NCBI GenBank assembly: GCA_963971225.1
Contig: OZ020267.1
Span: forward strand, 84,867,648 to 84,931,647
Direction: 5' to 3'
Source: Melieria omissa
Taxonomy: Eukaryota > Arthropoda > Insecta > Diptera > Ulidiidae
Length of the DNA stretch: 64,000 nt
Position 1 is the stretch's first letter. Every line of letters begins with the position of its first letter. The notes under the pieces are model-generated. The model was not told where the DNA came from and searched no databases. It was given only the letters and a program-made list of their open reading frames with translations. Positions 19,401-31,999 of this stretch are shown piece after piece. The translations under genes and the position numbers were made by a program.

Positions 19401-19957
19401 TCTGGCAACTCTAATGTCAGTTATGTTCAGTTTGGTTTGCCATTTCATCATGAACTGGTTGACAAAAGAACAACGCTTGCAAATCGTGCAAATTTATTTC
19501 GAAAATAATGGTTCAGTTCGCGGAGTTTACCGCAAGCTCCGTCCATTTTATGGTCGACATAATCGTCCATCAGAGCAATTAATTCGTTTAACCATGGGTC
19601 GTTTTCGCACTACGTTTACTCTATGTGATAATACGCATCCGCAGAGACGTCGAACAGTGCGCACCGAAGAAACAATTGCCGCTGTAGAGCAAAATGTTGA
19701 AGAGGACCCGAATGAATCGAGTCGCCGCCGTGCACAGCAATTGGAGCTTTGTCCATCAACTTTATGGAAGATTGAAAATTGTACCTGTAGAATTGGCTTT
19801 ATTCGAGCCAGCCGCGGCGGCCACATGCCCGAAATCATATTTAAACATTAATGGCATAAAATTATGCTTCCAATAAAGCCAAATTGATGGACATTAAAAC
19901 GATTTTCTTGTGTTTTATTTCAATTCGAAGTTCTATACCTCTAAAAAAAACACCCTA
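19401..19957 (+). mobile_element. Mariner-like element, copy B, 5'-truncated
   Basis: It matches the complete element from that element's position 63 to its 3' end. The first 62 bp, including the left terminal repeat, are missing and replaced by satellite. The right end (CTCTAAAAAAAACACCCTA) and the following TA (19958-19959) are intact. Without the left terminal repeat it should not be mobile. Confidence 0.85.
19450..19851 (+). CDS. Truncated transposase-like protein, copy B
   Basis: The 133-residue protein begins MNWLTKEQRLQIVQ. An in-frame ATG at 19414 would add 12 residues. I prefer MNWLTKEQ because the equivalent position is the usual start of mariner-type helix-turn-helix proteins. Residues about 4-50 resemble the DUF4817-type N-terminal helix-turn-helix. 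Residues about 70-110 (SSRRRAQQLELCPSTLWKIE) resemble a second helix-turn-helix. The end (RGGHMPEIIF) resembles the C-terminus of full-length insect mariner-type transposases. The catalytic DDE core is absent. AATAAA lies at 19872-19877, about 20 bases past the stop. Confidence 0.65.
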   Translation: MNWLTKEQRLQIVQIYFENNGSVRGVYRKLRPFYGRHNRPSEQLIRLTMGRFRTTFTLCDNTHPQRRRTVRTEETIAAVEQNVEEDPNESSRRRAQQLELCPSTLWKIENCTCRIGFIRASRGGHMPEIIFKH

Positions 19958-21143
19958 TAGGTGTATCATGTGGTCGATATCACTTTTCCACAACGAAATT
20001 CTCCTGCATCATCTGAGATAGCGAGAAGATTGACCCCATTTATGAAAGCTCAAAACTCCAGCTAGGTTTTAAGGTTATTATTTTTTCTATAAACCTAGAA
20101 TCATCATATTTTACAAGCATTTTATCGATTTTGCAGTAGGCAGCCATTTAATGTCACTTTTGCGCATCGATCTGTTCATGATTGCGGAATAGTAATCAAA
20201 TTATTGATTTAATTTGATAAAGCTGCGATCTCTAGCTACATTTTAAGGGGTTTTTTATTAACGTATCCCATACCGTTTGGAATCTATAAGCACTTTAGTG
20301 GTGAGTGTGTATTTTGTAATAGGCAGTTTTTCAATGTTATGATATGCTCATTATTCCTGAAGGATAATGAAAAGTTAGGAACCAATATAGAAAGCATAAG
20401 ACTCTGGCTAAATTTTAAGGGGTCAATTATTAATATGCACTTATGCATTTGGTGTTGACAAGCATTTTAGTGGTTGCACCCAAGTAGCAATTTTTTCAAA
20501 GTCATCGTTCCAAATCGATTTGCTTTCGAACCTTGGGGTATAGAAGGATGATTGATACCATTATAGAAAGCATACGAGTCTAGCTAAATAATAAAGCATA
20601 ATATTATTAAAATCCGTTAACGGGTCGAGATTTAAGAGCCATAATTTCGATCATGCTGCCTTTGGGATATTTTTTTTATTTACCAAATTGGTGAAAGGTG
20701 GTCACTCTGGCTTAATTTTGACGCCATTTTGATTAAAGTGATTGTGCGTACTCAGGTTCCACAAGCATTTGATTGATTATATAGATCAGAGGTGCATTCT
20801 TTCAATCAGTCGTTGTTGTGACAGCAACGAAGCAACACGTGTGGGGGCTGCGCGGATTTTTGTTTTGTTGCCTCAAGAAATTCTATGTATGAAAAAAATT
20901 AGATGCTTTTGTTGTTGTAGTTTTTGTGTGTATGGTTTTTTGTGTTGGCGATTGGTTGGCCTTTCGGCAATGTCAAATGGGAACATTATATTTTTTTCAC
21001 TCATAATTTTAAGGGTCAAGCGAAATGCACAATGTGCTTTCAACTAATTCAATTAATTAAATAATTTGTTTGCATGTTTGGGGCAACTTTAAATGTATTG
21101 GTTTTTGCTTTTCCATAAGAAGACTTTGGGCACCCCTGATATA
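19958..21143 (+). repeat. Satellite array between mariner-like copies B and C
   Basis: About one monomer, with the phase segment at 20547. The 11-13-bp CCTTGCGCATC segment is missing near 20340 (GTTATGATATGC), a variant shared with several other monomers (for example near 36315, 51275, 55789, 58129 and 61448). Confidence 0.93.
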
Positions 21144-21762
21144 TAGGGTGTTTTTTTAGAGGTTTGTTTTTCGAATAGAGATAAAACTGGAATTTTGTGG
21201 TAAAATCTGGCAACTCTAATGTCAGTTATGTTCAGTTTGGTTTGCCATTTCATCATGAACTGGTTGACAAAAGAACAACGCTTGCAAATCGTGCAAATTT
21301 ATTTCGAAAATAATGGTTCAGTTCGCGGAGTTTACCGCAAGCTCCGTCCATTTTATGGTCGACATAATCGTCCATCAGAGCAATTAATTCGTTTAACCAT
21401 GGGTCGTTTTCGCACTACGTTTACTCTATGTGATAATACGCATCCGCAGAGACGTCGAACAGTGCGCACCGAAGAAACAATTGCCGCTGTAGAGCAAAAT
21501 GTTGAAGAGGACCCGAATGAATCGAGTCGCCACCGTGCACAGCAATTGGAGCTTTGTCCATCAACTTTATGGAAGATTGAAAATTGGACCTGTAGAATTG
21601 GCTTTATTCGAGCCAGCCGCGGCGGCCACATGCCCGAAATCATATTTAAACATTAATGGCATAAAATTATGCTTCCAATAAAGCCAAATTGATGGACACT
21701 AAAACGATTTTCTTGTGTTTTATTTCAATTCGAAGTTCTATACCTCTAAAAAAAACACCCTA
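21144..21762 (+). mobile_element. Complete mariner-like non-autonomous element, copy C (619 bp)
   Basis: The termini are inverted repeats: TAGGGTGTTTTTTTAGAGG at the left and CCTCTAAAAAAAACACCCTA at the right, with a one-base difference in the T run. A TA target is duplicated on both sides (21142-21143 and 21763-21764). The empty site in other monomers reads CCTGATATAGATG. TA duplication with this coding content points to Tc1/mariner. It is too short for a full transposase and looks like an internal-deletion derivative of a longer element. Confidence 0.88.
21255..21656 (+). CDS. Truncated transposase-like protein, copy C
   Basis: The 133 residues differ from copy B by very few changes (for example His for Arg in the SSR(H/R)RAQQ stretch, and Trp for Cys at IEN(W/C)T). 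It keeps the N-terminal DNA-binding half (two helix-turn-helix-like segments) and joins near residue 111 to a short C-terminal end, RGGHMPEIIFKH. The catalytic domain between them is gone. AATAAA is at 21677-21682. If expressed, it could bind the terminal repeats and act as a repressor, as the P-element KP product does. This is inference only. Confidence 0.65.
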   Translation: MNWLTKEQRLQIVQIYFENNGSVRGVYRKLRPFYGRHNRPSEQLIRLTMGRFRTTFTLCDNTHPQRRRTVRTEETIAAVEQNVEEDPNESSRHRAQQLELCPSTLWKIENWTCRIGFIRASRGGHMPEIIFKH

Positions 21763-24700
21763 TAGGTGTATCATGTGGTCGATATCACTTTTCCACAACG
21801 AAATTCTCCTGCATTATCTGAGATAGCGAGAAGATTGACCCCATTTATGAAAGCTCAAAACTCCAGCTAGGTTTTAAGGTTATTATTTTTTCTATAAACC
21901 TAGAATCATCATATTTTACAAGCATTTTATCGATTTTGCAGTAGGCAGCCATTTAATGTCACTTTTGCGCATCGATCTGTTCATGATTGCGGAATAGTAA
22001 TCAAAATATTGATTTAATTTGATAAAGCTGCAATCTCTAGCTACATTTTAAGGGGTTTTTTATTAACGTAACCCATACCGTTTGCAATCTATAAGCACTT
22101 TAGTGGTGAGTGTGTATTTTGTAATAGGCAGTTTTTCAATGTTATCCTTGCGCATCGATATGCTCATTATTCCTGAAGGATAATGAAAAGTTAGGGACCA
22201 ATATAGAAAGCATAAGACTCTGGCTAAATTTTAAGGGGTCAATTATTAATATGCACTTATGCATTTGGTGTTGACAAGCATTTTAGTGGTTGCACCCAAG
22301 TAGCAATTTTTTCAAAGTCACCGTTCCAAATCGATTTGCTTTCGAACCTTGGGGTATAGAAGGATGATTGATACCATTATAGAAAGCATACGAGTCTAGC
22401 TAAATAATAAGGCATAATATTATTAAAATCCGTTAACGGGTCGAGATTTAACAGCCATCATTTCGATCATGCTGCCGGTGGGATATTTGTTTTATTTACC
22501 AAATTGGTGAAAGGTGGTCACTCTGGCTTAATTTTGACGCCATTTTGATTAAAGTGATTAGGCGTACTTAGGTTCCACAAGCATTTGATTGATTATATAG
22601 ATCATTCTTTCAATCAGGCGTCAGTCAGATTGATACCATTATAGAAAGCATACGAGTCTAGCTAAATCATAAGGCATAATATTATTAAAATCCGTTAACG
22701 GGTCGAGATTTAACAGCCATAATTTCGATCATGCTGCCGGTGGGATATTTTTTTTATTTACCAAATTGGTGAAAGGTGGTCACTCTGGCTTAATTTTGAC
22801 GCCATTTTGATTAAAGTGATTGTGCGTACTTATGTTCCACAAGCATTTGATTGATTATGTAGATCAGAGGTGCATTCTTTCAATCAGTCGTTGTTGTGAC
22901 AGCAACGAAGCAACACGTGTGGGGGCTGCGCGGATTTTTGTTTTGTTGCCTCAAGAAATTCTATGTATGAAAAAAAATTAGATGCTTTTGTTGTTGTAGT
23001 TTTTGGTTTGGCGATTGGTTGGCCTTTCGGCAATGACCAATGGGAACATTATATTTTTTTCACTTATAATTTTAAGGGTCAAGCGAAATGCACAATGTGC
23101 TTTCAACTAATTCAATTAATTAAATAATTTGTTTGCATTTTTTTTGGGCAACTTTACATGTATTGGTTTTTGCTTTTCCATAAGAAGATTTTGGGCCCCC
23201 TGATATAGATGTATCATGTGGTCGATATCACTTTTCCACAACGAAATTCTCCTGCATCATCTGAGATAGCGAGAAGATTGACCCCATTTATGAAAGCTCA
23301 AAACTCCAGCTAGGTTTTAAGGTTATTATTTTTTCTATAAACCTAGAATCATCATATTTTACAAGCATTTTATCGATTTTGCAGTAGGCAGCCATTTAAT
23401 GTCACTTTTGCGCATCGATCTGTTCATGATTGCGGAACAGTAATCAAATTATTGATTTAATTTGATAAAGCTGCGATCTCTAGCTACATTTTAAGGGGTT
23501 TTTTATTAACGTAACCCATACCGTTTGGAATCTATAAGCACTTTAGTGGTGAGTGTGTATTTTGTAATAGGCAGTTTTTCAATGTTATCCTTGCGCATCG
23601 ATATGCTCATTATTCCTGAAGGATAATGAAAAGTTAGGAACCAATATAGAAAGCATAAGACTCTGGCTAAATTTTAAGGGGTCAATTATTAATATGCACT
23701 TATGCATTTGGTGTTGACAAGCATTTTAGTGGTTGCACCCAAGTAGCAATTTTTTCAAAGTCACCGTTCCAAATCGATTTGCTTTCGAACCTTGGGGTAT
23801 AGAAGGATGATTGATACCATTATAGAAAGCATACGAGTCTAGCTAAATAATAAAGCATAATATTATTAAAATCCGTTAACGGGTCGAGATTTAACAGGGG
23901 ATATTTTTTGTATTTACCAAATTGGTGAAAGGTGGTCACTCTGGCTTAATTTTGACGCCATTTTGATTAAAGTGATTGTGCATACTTAGGTTGCACAAGC
24001 ATTTGATTGGTTATATAGCTCAGAGGTGCATTCTTTCAATCAGTCGTTGTTGTGACAGCAACGAAGCAACACGTGTGGGGGCTGCGCGGGTTTTTGTTTT
24101 GTTGCCTCAAGAAATTGTATGTATGAAAAAAAATTAGATGCTTTTGTTGTTGTAGTTTTTGTGTGTATCCTTTCGGCAATGGCAAATGGGAACATTATAT
24201 TTTTTTCACTTATAATTTTAAGGGTCAAGCGAAATGCACAATGTGCTTTCAACTAATTCAATTAATTAAATAATTTGTTTGCATTTTTTGGGCAACTTTA
24301 CATGTATTGGTTTTTGCTTTTCCATAAGAATATTTTGGGCACCCCTGATATGGATGTATCATGTGGTCGATATCACTTTTCCACAACGAAATTCTCCTGC
24401 ATTATTTGAGATAGCGAGAAGATTGACCCCATTTATGAAAGCTCAAAACTCCAGCTAGGTTTTAAGGTTATTATTTTTTTTATAAACCTAGAATCATCAT
24501 ATTTTACAAGCATTTTATCGATTTTGCAGTAGGCAGCCATTTAATGTCACTCTTGCGCATCGATCTGTTCATGATTGCCGAATAGTAATCAAATTATTGA
24601 TTTAATTTGATAAAGCTGCAATCTCTAGCTACATTTTAAGGGGTTTTTTATTAACGTAACCCATACCGTTTGGAATCTATAAGCACTTTAGTGGTGAGTG

Positions 24701-27700
24701 TGTATTTTGTAATAGGCAGTTTTTCAATGTTATCCTTGCGCATCGATATGCTCATTATTCCTGAAGGATAATGAAAAGTTAGGGACCAATATAGAAAGCA
24801 TAAGACTCTGGCTAAATTTTAAGTGGTCAATTATTAATATGCACTTATGCATTTGGTGTTGACAAGCATTTTAGTGGTTGCACCCAAGTAGCAATTTTTT
24901 CAGTCACCGTTCCAAATCGATTTGCTTTCGAACCTTGGGGTATAGAAGGATGATTGATGCCATTATAGAAAGCATACGAGTCTAGCTAAATCATAAGGCA
25001 TAATATTATTAAAATCCGTTAACGGGTCGAGATTTAACAGCCATAATTTCGATCATGCTGCCGGTGGGATATTTTTTGTATTTACCAAATTGGTGCAAGG
25101 TGGTCACTCTGGCTTAATTTTGACGCCATTTTGATTAAAGTGATTGTGCATACTTAGGTTGCACAAGCATTTGATTGGTTATATAGATCAGAGGTGCATT
25201 CTTTCAATCAGTCGTTGTTGTGACAGCAACGAAGCAACACGTGTGGGGGCTGCGCGGATTTTTGTTTTGTTGCCTCAAGAAATTGTATGTATGAAAAAAA
25301 ATTAGATGCTTTTGTTGTTGTAGTTTTTGTGTGTATCCTTTCGGCAATGACAAATGGGAACATTATATTTTTTTCACTTATAATTTTAAGAGTCAAGCGA
25401 AATGCACAATGTGCTTTCAACTAATTCAATTAATTAAATAATTTGTTTGCATTTTTTTGGGCATGTATTGGTTTTTGCTTTTCCATAAGAAGATTTTGGG
25501 CACCCCCTGATATAGATGTATCATGCGGTCGATATCACTTTTCCACAACGAAATTCTCCTGCATTATTTGAGATAGCGAGAGGATTGACCCCATTTATGA
25601 AAGCTCAAAACTCCAGCTAGGTTTTAAGGTTATTATTTTTTCTATAAACCTAGAATCATCATATTTTACAAGCATTGTATCGATTTTGCAGTAGGCAGCC
25701 ATTTAATGTCACTTTTGCGCATCGATCTGTTCATGATTGCGGAACAGTAATCAAATTATTGATTTAATTTGGTAAAGCTGCAATCTCTAGCTACATTTTA
25801 AGGGGTTTTTTATTAACGTAACCCATACCGTTTGGAATCTATAAGCACTTTAGTGGTGAGTGTGTATTTTGTAATAGGCAGTTTTTCAATGTTATCCTTG
25901 CGCATCGATATGCTCATTATTCCTGAAGGATAATGAAAAGGTAGGGACCAATATAGAAAGCATAAGACTCTGGCTAAACTTTAGGGGGTCAATTATTAAA
26001 ATGCACTTATGCATTTGGTGTTGACAAGCATTTTAGTGGTTGCACCCAAGTAGCAATTTTTTCAAAGTCACCGTTCCAAATCGATTTGCTTTCGAACCTT
26101 GGGGTATAGAAGGATGATTGATACCATTATAGAAACGAGTCTAGCTAAGGCAAATTATTATTAAAATCCGTTAACGGGTCGAGATTTAACAGCCATAATT
26201 TCGATCATGCTGCCGGTGGGATATTTTTTTTATTTACCAAATTGGTGAAAGGTGGTCACTCTGGCTTAATTTTGACGCCATTTTGATTAAAGTGATTAGG
26301 CGTACTTAGGTTCCACAAGCATTTGATTGATTATATAGATCAGAGGTGCATTCTTTCAATCAGTCGTTGTTGTGACAGCAACGAAGCAACACGTGTGGGG
26401 GCTGCGCGGATTTTTGTTTTGTTGCCTCAAGAAATTGTATGTATGAAAAAAAATTAGATGCTTTTGTTGTTGTAGTTTTTGTTTTGGCGATTGGTTGGCC
26501 TTTCGGCAATGACAAATGGGAACATTATTTTTTTTTCACTTATAATTTTAAGGGTCAAGCGAAATGCACAATGTGCTTTCAACTAATTCAATTAATTAAA
26601 TAATTTGTTTGCATTTTTTTTGGGCAACTTTACATGTATTGGTTTTTGCTTTTCCATTAGAAGATTTTGGGCACCCCCTGATATAGATGTATCATGTGGT
26701 CGATATCACTTTTCCACAACGACATTCTCCTGCATTATTTGAGATAGCGAGAAGATTGACCCCATTTATGAAAGCTCAAAACTCCAGCTAGGTTTTAAGG
26801 TTATTATTTTTTCTATAAACCTAGAATCATCATATTTTACAAGCATTTTATCGATTTTGCAGTAGGCAGCCATTTAATGTCACTCTTGCGCATCGATCTG
26901 TTCATGATTGCCTAATAGTAATCAAATTATTGATTTAATTTGATAAAGCTGCAATCTCTAGCTACATTTTAAGGGTTTTTTATTAACGTAACCCATACCG
27001 TTTGGAATCTATAAGCACTTTAGTGGTGAGTGTGTATTTTGTAATAGGCAGTTTTTCAATGTTATCCTTGCGCATCGATATGCTCATTATTCCTGAAGGA
27101 TAATGAAAAGTTAGGGACCAATATAGAAAGCATAAGACTCTGGCTAAATTTTAAGGGGTCAATTATTAATATGCACTTATGCATTTGGTGTTGACAAGCA
27201 TTTTAGTGGTTGCACCCAAGTAGCAATTTTTTCAAAGTCACCGTTCCAAATCGATTTGCTTTCGAACCTTGGGGTATAGAAGGATGATTGATACCATTAT
27301 AGAAAGCATACGAGTCTAGCTAAATAATAAGGCATAATATTATTAAAATCCGTTAACGGGTCGAGATTTAAGAGCCATAATTTCGATCATGCTGCCGGTG
27401 GGATATTTTTTTTATTTACCAAATTGGTGAAAGGTGGTCACTCTGGCTTAATTTTGACGCCATTTTGATTAAAGTGATTAGGCGTACTTAGGTTCCACAA
27501 GCATTTGATTGATTATAAGATCAGAGGTGCATTCTTTCAATCAGTCGTTGTTTTGACAGCAACGAAGCAACACGTGTGGGGGCTGCGCGGATTTTTGTTT
27601 TGTTGCCTCAAGAAATTGTATGTATGAAAAAAAATTAGATGCTTTTGTTGTTGTAGTTTTTGTTTTGGCGATTGGTTGGCCTTTCGGCAATGACAAATGG

Positions 27701-30700
27701 GAACATTATATTTTTTTCACTTATAATTTTAAGAGTCAACCGAAATGCACAATGTGCTTTCAACTAATTCAACTAATTAAATAATTTGTTTGCATTTTTT
27801 TTGGGCAACTTTACATGTATTGGTTTTTGCTTTTCCATAAGAATATTTTGGGCACCCCTGATATAGATGTATCATGTGGTCGATATCACTTTTCCACAAC
27901 GAAATTCTCCTGCATTATTTGAGATAACGAGAAGATTGACCCCATTTATGAAAGCTCAAAACTCCAGCTAGGTTTTAAGGTTATTATTTTTTCTATAAAC
28001 CTAGAATCATCATATTTTACAAGCATTTTATCGATTTTGCAGTAGGCAGCCATTTAATGTCACTCTTGCGCATCGATCTGTTCATGATTGCGGAACAGTA
28101 ATCAAACTATTGATTCAATTTGGTAAAGCTGCAATCTCTAGCTACATTTTAAGGGGTTTTTTATTAACGTAACCCATACCGTTTGGAATCTACTTATAAG
28201 CACTTTAGTGGTGAGTGTGTATTTTGTAATAGGCAGTTTTTCAATGTTATCCTTGCGCATCGATATGCTCATTATTCCTGAAGGATAATGAAAAGGTAGG
28301 GACCAATATAGAAAGCATAAGACTCTGGCTAAATTTTAAGGGGTCAATTATTAATATGCACTTATGCATTTGGTGTTGACAAGCATTTTAGTGGTTGCAC
28401 CCAAGTAGCAATTTTTTCAAAGTCACCGTTCCAAATCGATTTGCTTTCGAACCTTGGGGTATAGAAGGATGATTGATACCATTATAGAAAGCATACGAGT
28501 CTATCTAAATAATAAGGCATAATATTATTAAAATCCGTTAACGGGTCGAGATTTAACAGCCATAATTTCGATCATGCTGCCGGTGGGATATTTTTTTTAT
28601 TTACCAAATTGGTGAAAGGTGGTCACTCTGGCTTAATTTTGACGCCATTTTGATTAAAGTGATTAGGCGTACTTAGGTTCCACAAGCATTTGATTGATTA
28701 TATAGATCAGAAGTGCATTCTTTCAATCAGTCGTTGTTTTGACAGCAACGAAGCAACACGTGTGGGGGCTGCGCGGATTTTTGTTTTGTTGCCTCAAGAA
28801 ATTGTATGTATGAAAAAAAATTAGATGCTTTTGTTGTTGTAGTTTTTGTTTTGGCGATTGGTTGGCCTTTCGGCAATGACAAATGGGAACATTATATTTT
28901 TTTCACTTATAATTTTAAGAGTCAACCGAAATGCACAATGTGCTTTCAACTAATTCAACTAATTAAATAATTTGTTTGCATTTTTTTTGGGCAACTTTAC
29001 ATGTATTGGTTTTTGCTTTTCCATAAGAAGATTTTGGGCACCCCCTGATATAGATGTATCATGTGGTCGATATCACTTTTCCACAACGAAATTCTCCTGC
29101 ATTATTTGAGATAGCGAGAAGATTGACCCCATTTATGAAAGCTCAAAACTCCAGCTAGGTTTTAAGGTTATTATTTTTTCTATAAACCTAGAATCATCAT
29201 ATTTTACAAGCATTTTATCGATTTTGCAGTAGGCAGCCATTTAATGTCACTCTTGCGCATCGATCTGTTCATGATTGCCGAATAGTAATCAAATTATTGA
29301 TTTAATTTGATAAAGCTGCAATCTCTAGCTACATTTTAAGGGGTTTTTTATTAACGTAACCCATACCGTTTGGAATCTACTTATAAGCACTTTAGTGGTG
29401 AGTGTGTATTTTGTAATAGGCAGTTTTTCAATGTTATCCTTGCGCATCGATATGCTCATTATTCCTGAAGGATAATGAAAAGTTAGGGACCAATATAGAA
29501 AGCATAAGACTCTGGCTAAATTTTAAGGGGTCAATTATTAATATGCACTTATGCATTTGGTGTTGACAAGCATTTTAGTGGTCGCACCCAAGTAGCAATT
29601 TTTTCAAAGTCACCGTTCCAAATCGATTTGCTTTCGAACCTTGGGGTATAGAAGGATGATTGACCATTATAGAAAGCATACGAGTCTAGCTAAATAATAA
29701 GGCATAATATTATTAAAATCCGTTAACGGGTCGAGATTTAAGAGCCATAATTTCGATCATGCTGCCGGTGGGATATTTTTTTTATTTAACAAATTGGTGA
29801 AAGGTGGTCACTCTGGCTTAATTTTGACGCCATTTTGATTAAAGTGATTGTGCGTACTTAGGTTCCACAAGCATTTGATTGGTTATATAGATCAGAGGTG
29901 CATTCTTTCAATCAGTCGTTGTTGTGACAGCAACGAAGCAACACGTGTGGGGGAAAAGAAATTGTATGTATGAAAAAAAATTAGATGCTTTTGTTGTTGT
30001 AGTTTTTGTGTGTATGCTTTTTTGTGTTGGCGATTGGTTGGCCTTTCGGCAATGACAAATGGGAACATTATATTTTTTTTCACTTATAATTTTAAGGGTC
30101 AAGCGAAATGCACAATGTGCTTTCAACTAATTCAATTAATTAAATAATTTGTTTGCATTTTTTTTGGGCAACTTTACATGTATTGGTTTTTGCTTTTCCA
30201 TAAGAAGATTTTGGGCACCCCCTGATATAGATGTATCATGTGGTCGATATCACTTTTCCACAACGAAATTCTCCGGCATCATTTGAGATAGCGAGAAGAT
30301 TGACCCCATTTATGAAAGCTCAAAACTCCAGCTAGGTTTTAAGGTTATTATTTTTTCTATAAACCTAGAATCATCATATTTTACAAGCATTTTATCGATT
30401 TTGCAGTAGGCAGCCATTTAATGTCACCCCTGCGCATCGATCTGTTCATGATTGCCTAATAGTAATCAAATTATTGATTTAATTTGATAAAGCTGCAATC
30501 TCTATCTACATTTTAAGGGGTTTTTTATTAACGTAACCCATACCGTTTGGAATCTATAAGCACTTTAGTGGTGAGTGTATATTTTGTAATAGGCAGTTTT
30601 TCAATGTTATCCTTGCGCATCGATATGCTCATTATTCCTGAAGGATAATGAAAAGTTAGGGACCAATATAGAAAGCATAAGACTCTGGCTAAATTTTAAG

Positions 30701-31999
30701 GGGTCAATTATTAATATGCACTTATGCATTTGGTGTTGACAAGCATTTTAGTGGTCGCACCCAAGTAGCAATTTTTTCAAAGTCACCGTTCCAAATCGAT
30801 TTGCTTTCGAACCTTGGGGTATAGAAGGATGATTGACCATTATAGAAAGCATACGAGTCTAGCTAAATAATAAGGCATAATATTATTAAAATCCGTTAAC
30901 GGGTCGAGATTTAAGAGCCATAATTTCGATCATGCTGCCGGTGGGATATTTTTTGTATTTAACAAATTGGTGAAAGGTGGTCACTCTGGCTTAATTTTGA
31001 CGCCATTTTGATTAAAGTGATTGTGCGTACTTAGGTTCCACAAGCATTTGATTGGTTATATAGATCAGAGGTGCATTCTTTCAATCAGTCGTTGTTGTGA
31101 CAGCAACGAAGCAACACGTGTGGGGGAAAAGAAATTGTATGTATGAAAAAAAATTAGATGCTTTTGTTGTTGTAGTTTTTGTTTGTATGTTTTTTTGTGT
31201 TGGCGATTGGTTGGCCTTTCGGCAATGACAAATGGGAACATTATATTTTTTTCACTTATAATTTTAAGGGTCAAGCGAAATGCACAATGTGCTTTCAACT
31301 AATTCAATTAATTAAATCATTTGTTTGCATTTTTTTTTGGCAACTTTACATGTATTGGTTTTTGCTTTTCCATAAGAAGATTTTGGGCACCCCCTGATAT
31401 AGATGTATCATGTGGTCGATATCACTTTTCCACAACGAAATTCTCCTGCATTACTTGAGATAGCGAGAAGATTGACCCCATTTATGAAAGCTCAAAACTC
31501 CAGCTAGGTTTTAAGGTTATTAGTTTTTCTATAAACCTAGAATCATCATATTTTACAAGCATTTTATCGATTTTGCAGTAGGCAGCCATTTAATGTCACT
31601 CCTGCGCATCGATCTGTTCATGATTGCCTAATAGTAATCAAATTATTGATTTAATTTGATAAAGCTGCAATCTCTAGCTACATTTTAAGGGGTTTTTTAT
31701 TAACGTAACCCATACCGTTTGGAATCTATAAGCACTTTAGTGGTGAGTGTGTATTTTGTAATAGGCAGTTTTTCAATGTTATCCTTGCGCATCGATATGC
31801 TCATTATTCCTGAAGGATAATGAAAAGTTAGGGACCAATATAGAAAGCATAAGACTCTGGCTAAATTTTAAGGGGTCAATTATTAATATGCACTTATGCA
31901 TTTGGTGTTGACAAGCATTTTAGTGGTCGCACCCAAGTAGCAATTTTTTCAAAGTCACCGTTCCAAATCGATTTGCTTTCGAACCTTGGGGTATAGAAG
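21763..31999 (+). repeat. Satellite array, block 2
   Basis: Monomer starts: 22363, about 22624, 23806, 24949, 26113, 27283, 28468, 29655 and 30828. The monomer at 22363 is cut to about 260 bp, jumping near 22609-22628 into the next monomer through short filler. Intact steps are 1143-1187 bp. Two neighbours (29655 and 30828) share a deletion that removes the GCTGCGCGGATTTTTGTTTT stretch after CACGTGTGGGGG, and both have TGATTGACCATT instead of TGATTGATACCATT. No gene is evident. Confidence 0.95.
29148..29822 (+). repeat. Example of diverged subrepeats inside the satellite monomer
   Basis: Related anchors occur at 29148 (ACTCCAGCTAGGTTTTAAGG), 29321 (ATCTCTAGCTACATTTTAAG), 29508 (GACTCTGGCTAAATTTTAAG), 29682 (GAGTCTAGCTAAATAATAAG) and 29809 (CACTCTGGCTTAATTTT). 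The spacings are 173, 187, 174 and 127 bp. A second anchor series, (A/T)(C/T)AAGCA(T/C)TTTA, at 29216, 29383 and 29566 gives 167 and 183 bp. A third, TTGCGCATCGAT(C/A)TG, appears in two of the units. The next copy of the first anchor is at 30325, 516 bp after 29809, about three unit lengths, but I cannot see clear units in that interval. Confidence 0.7.
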
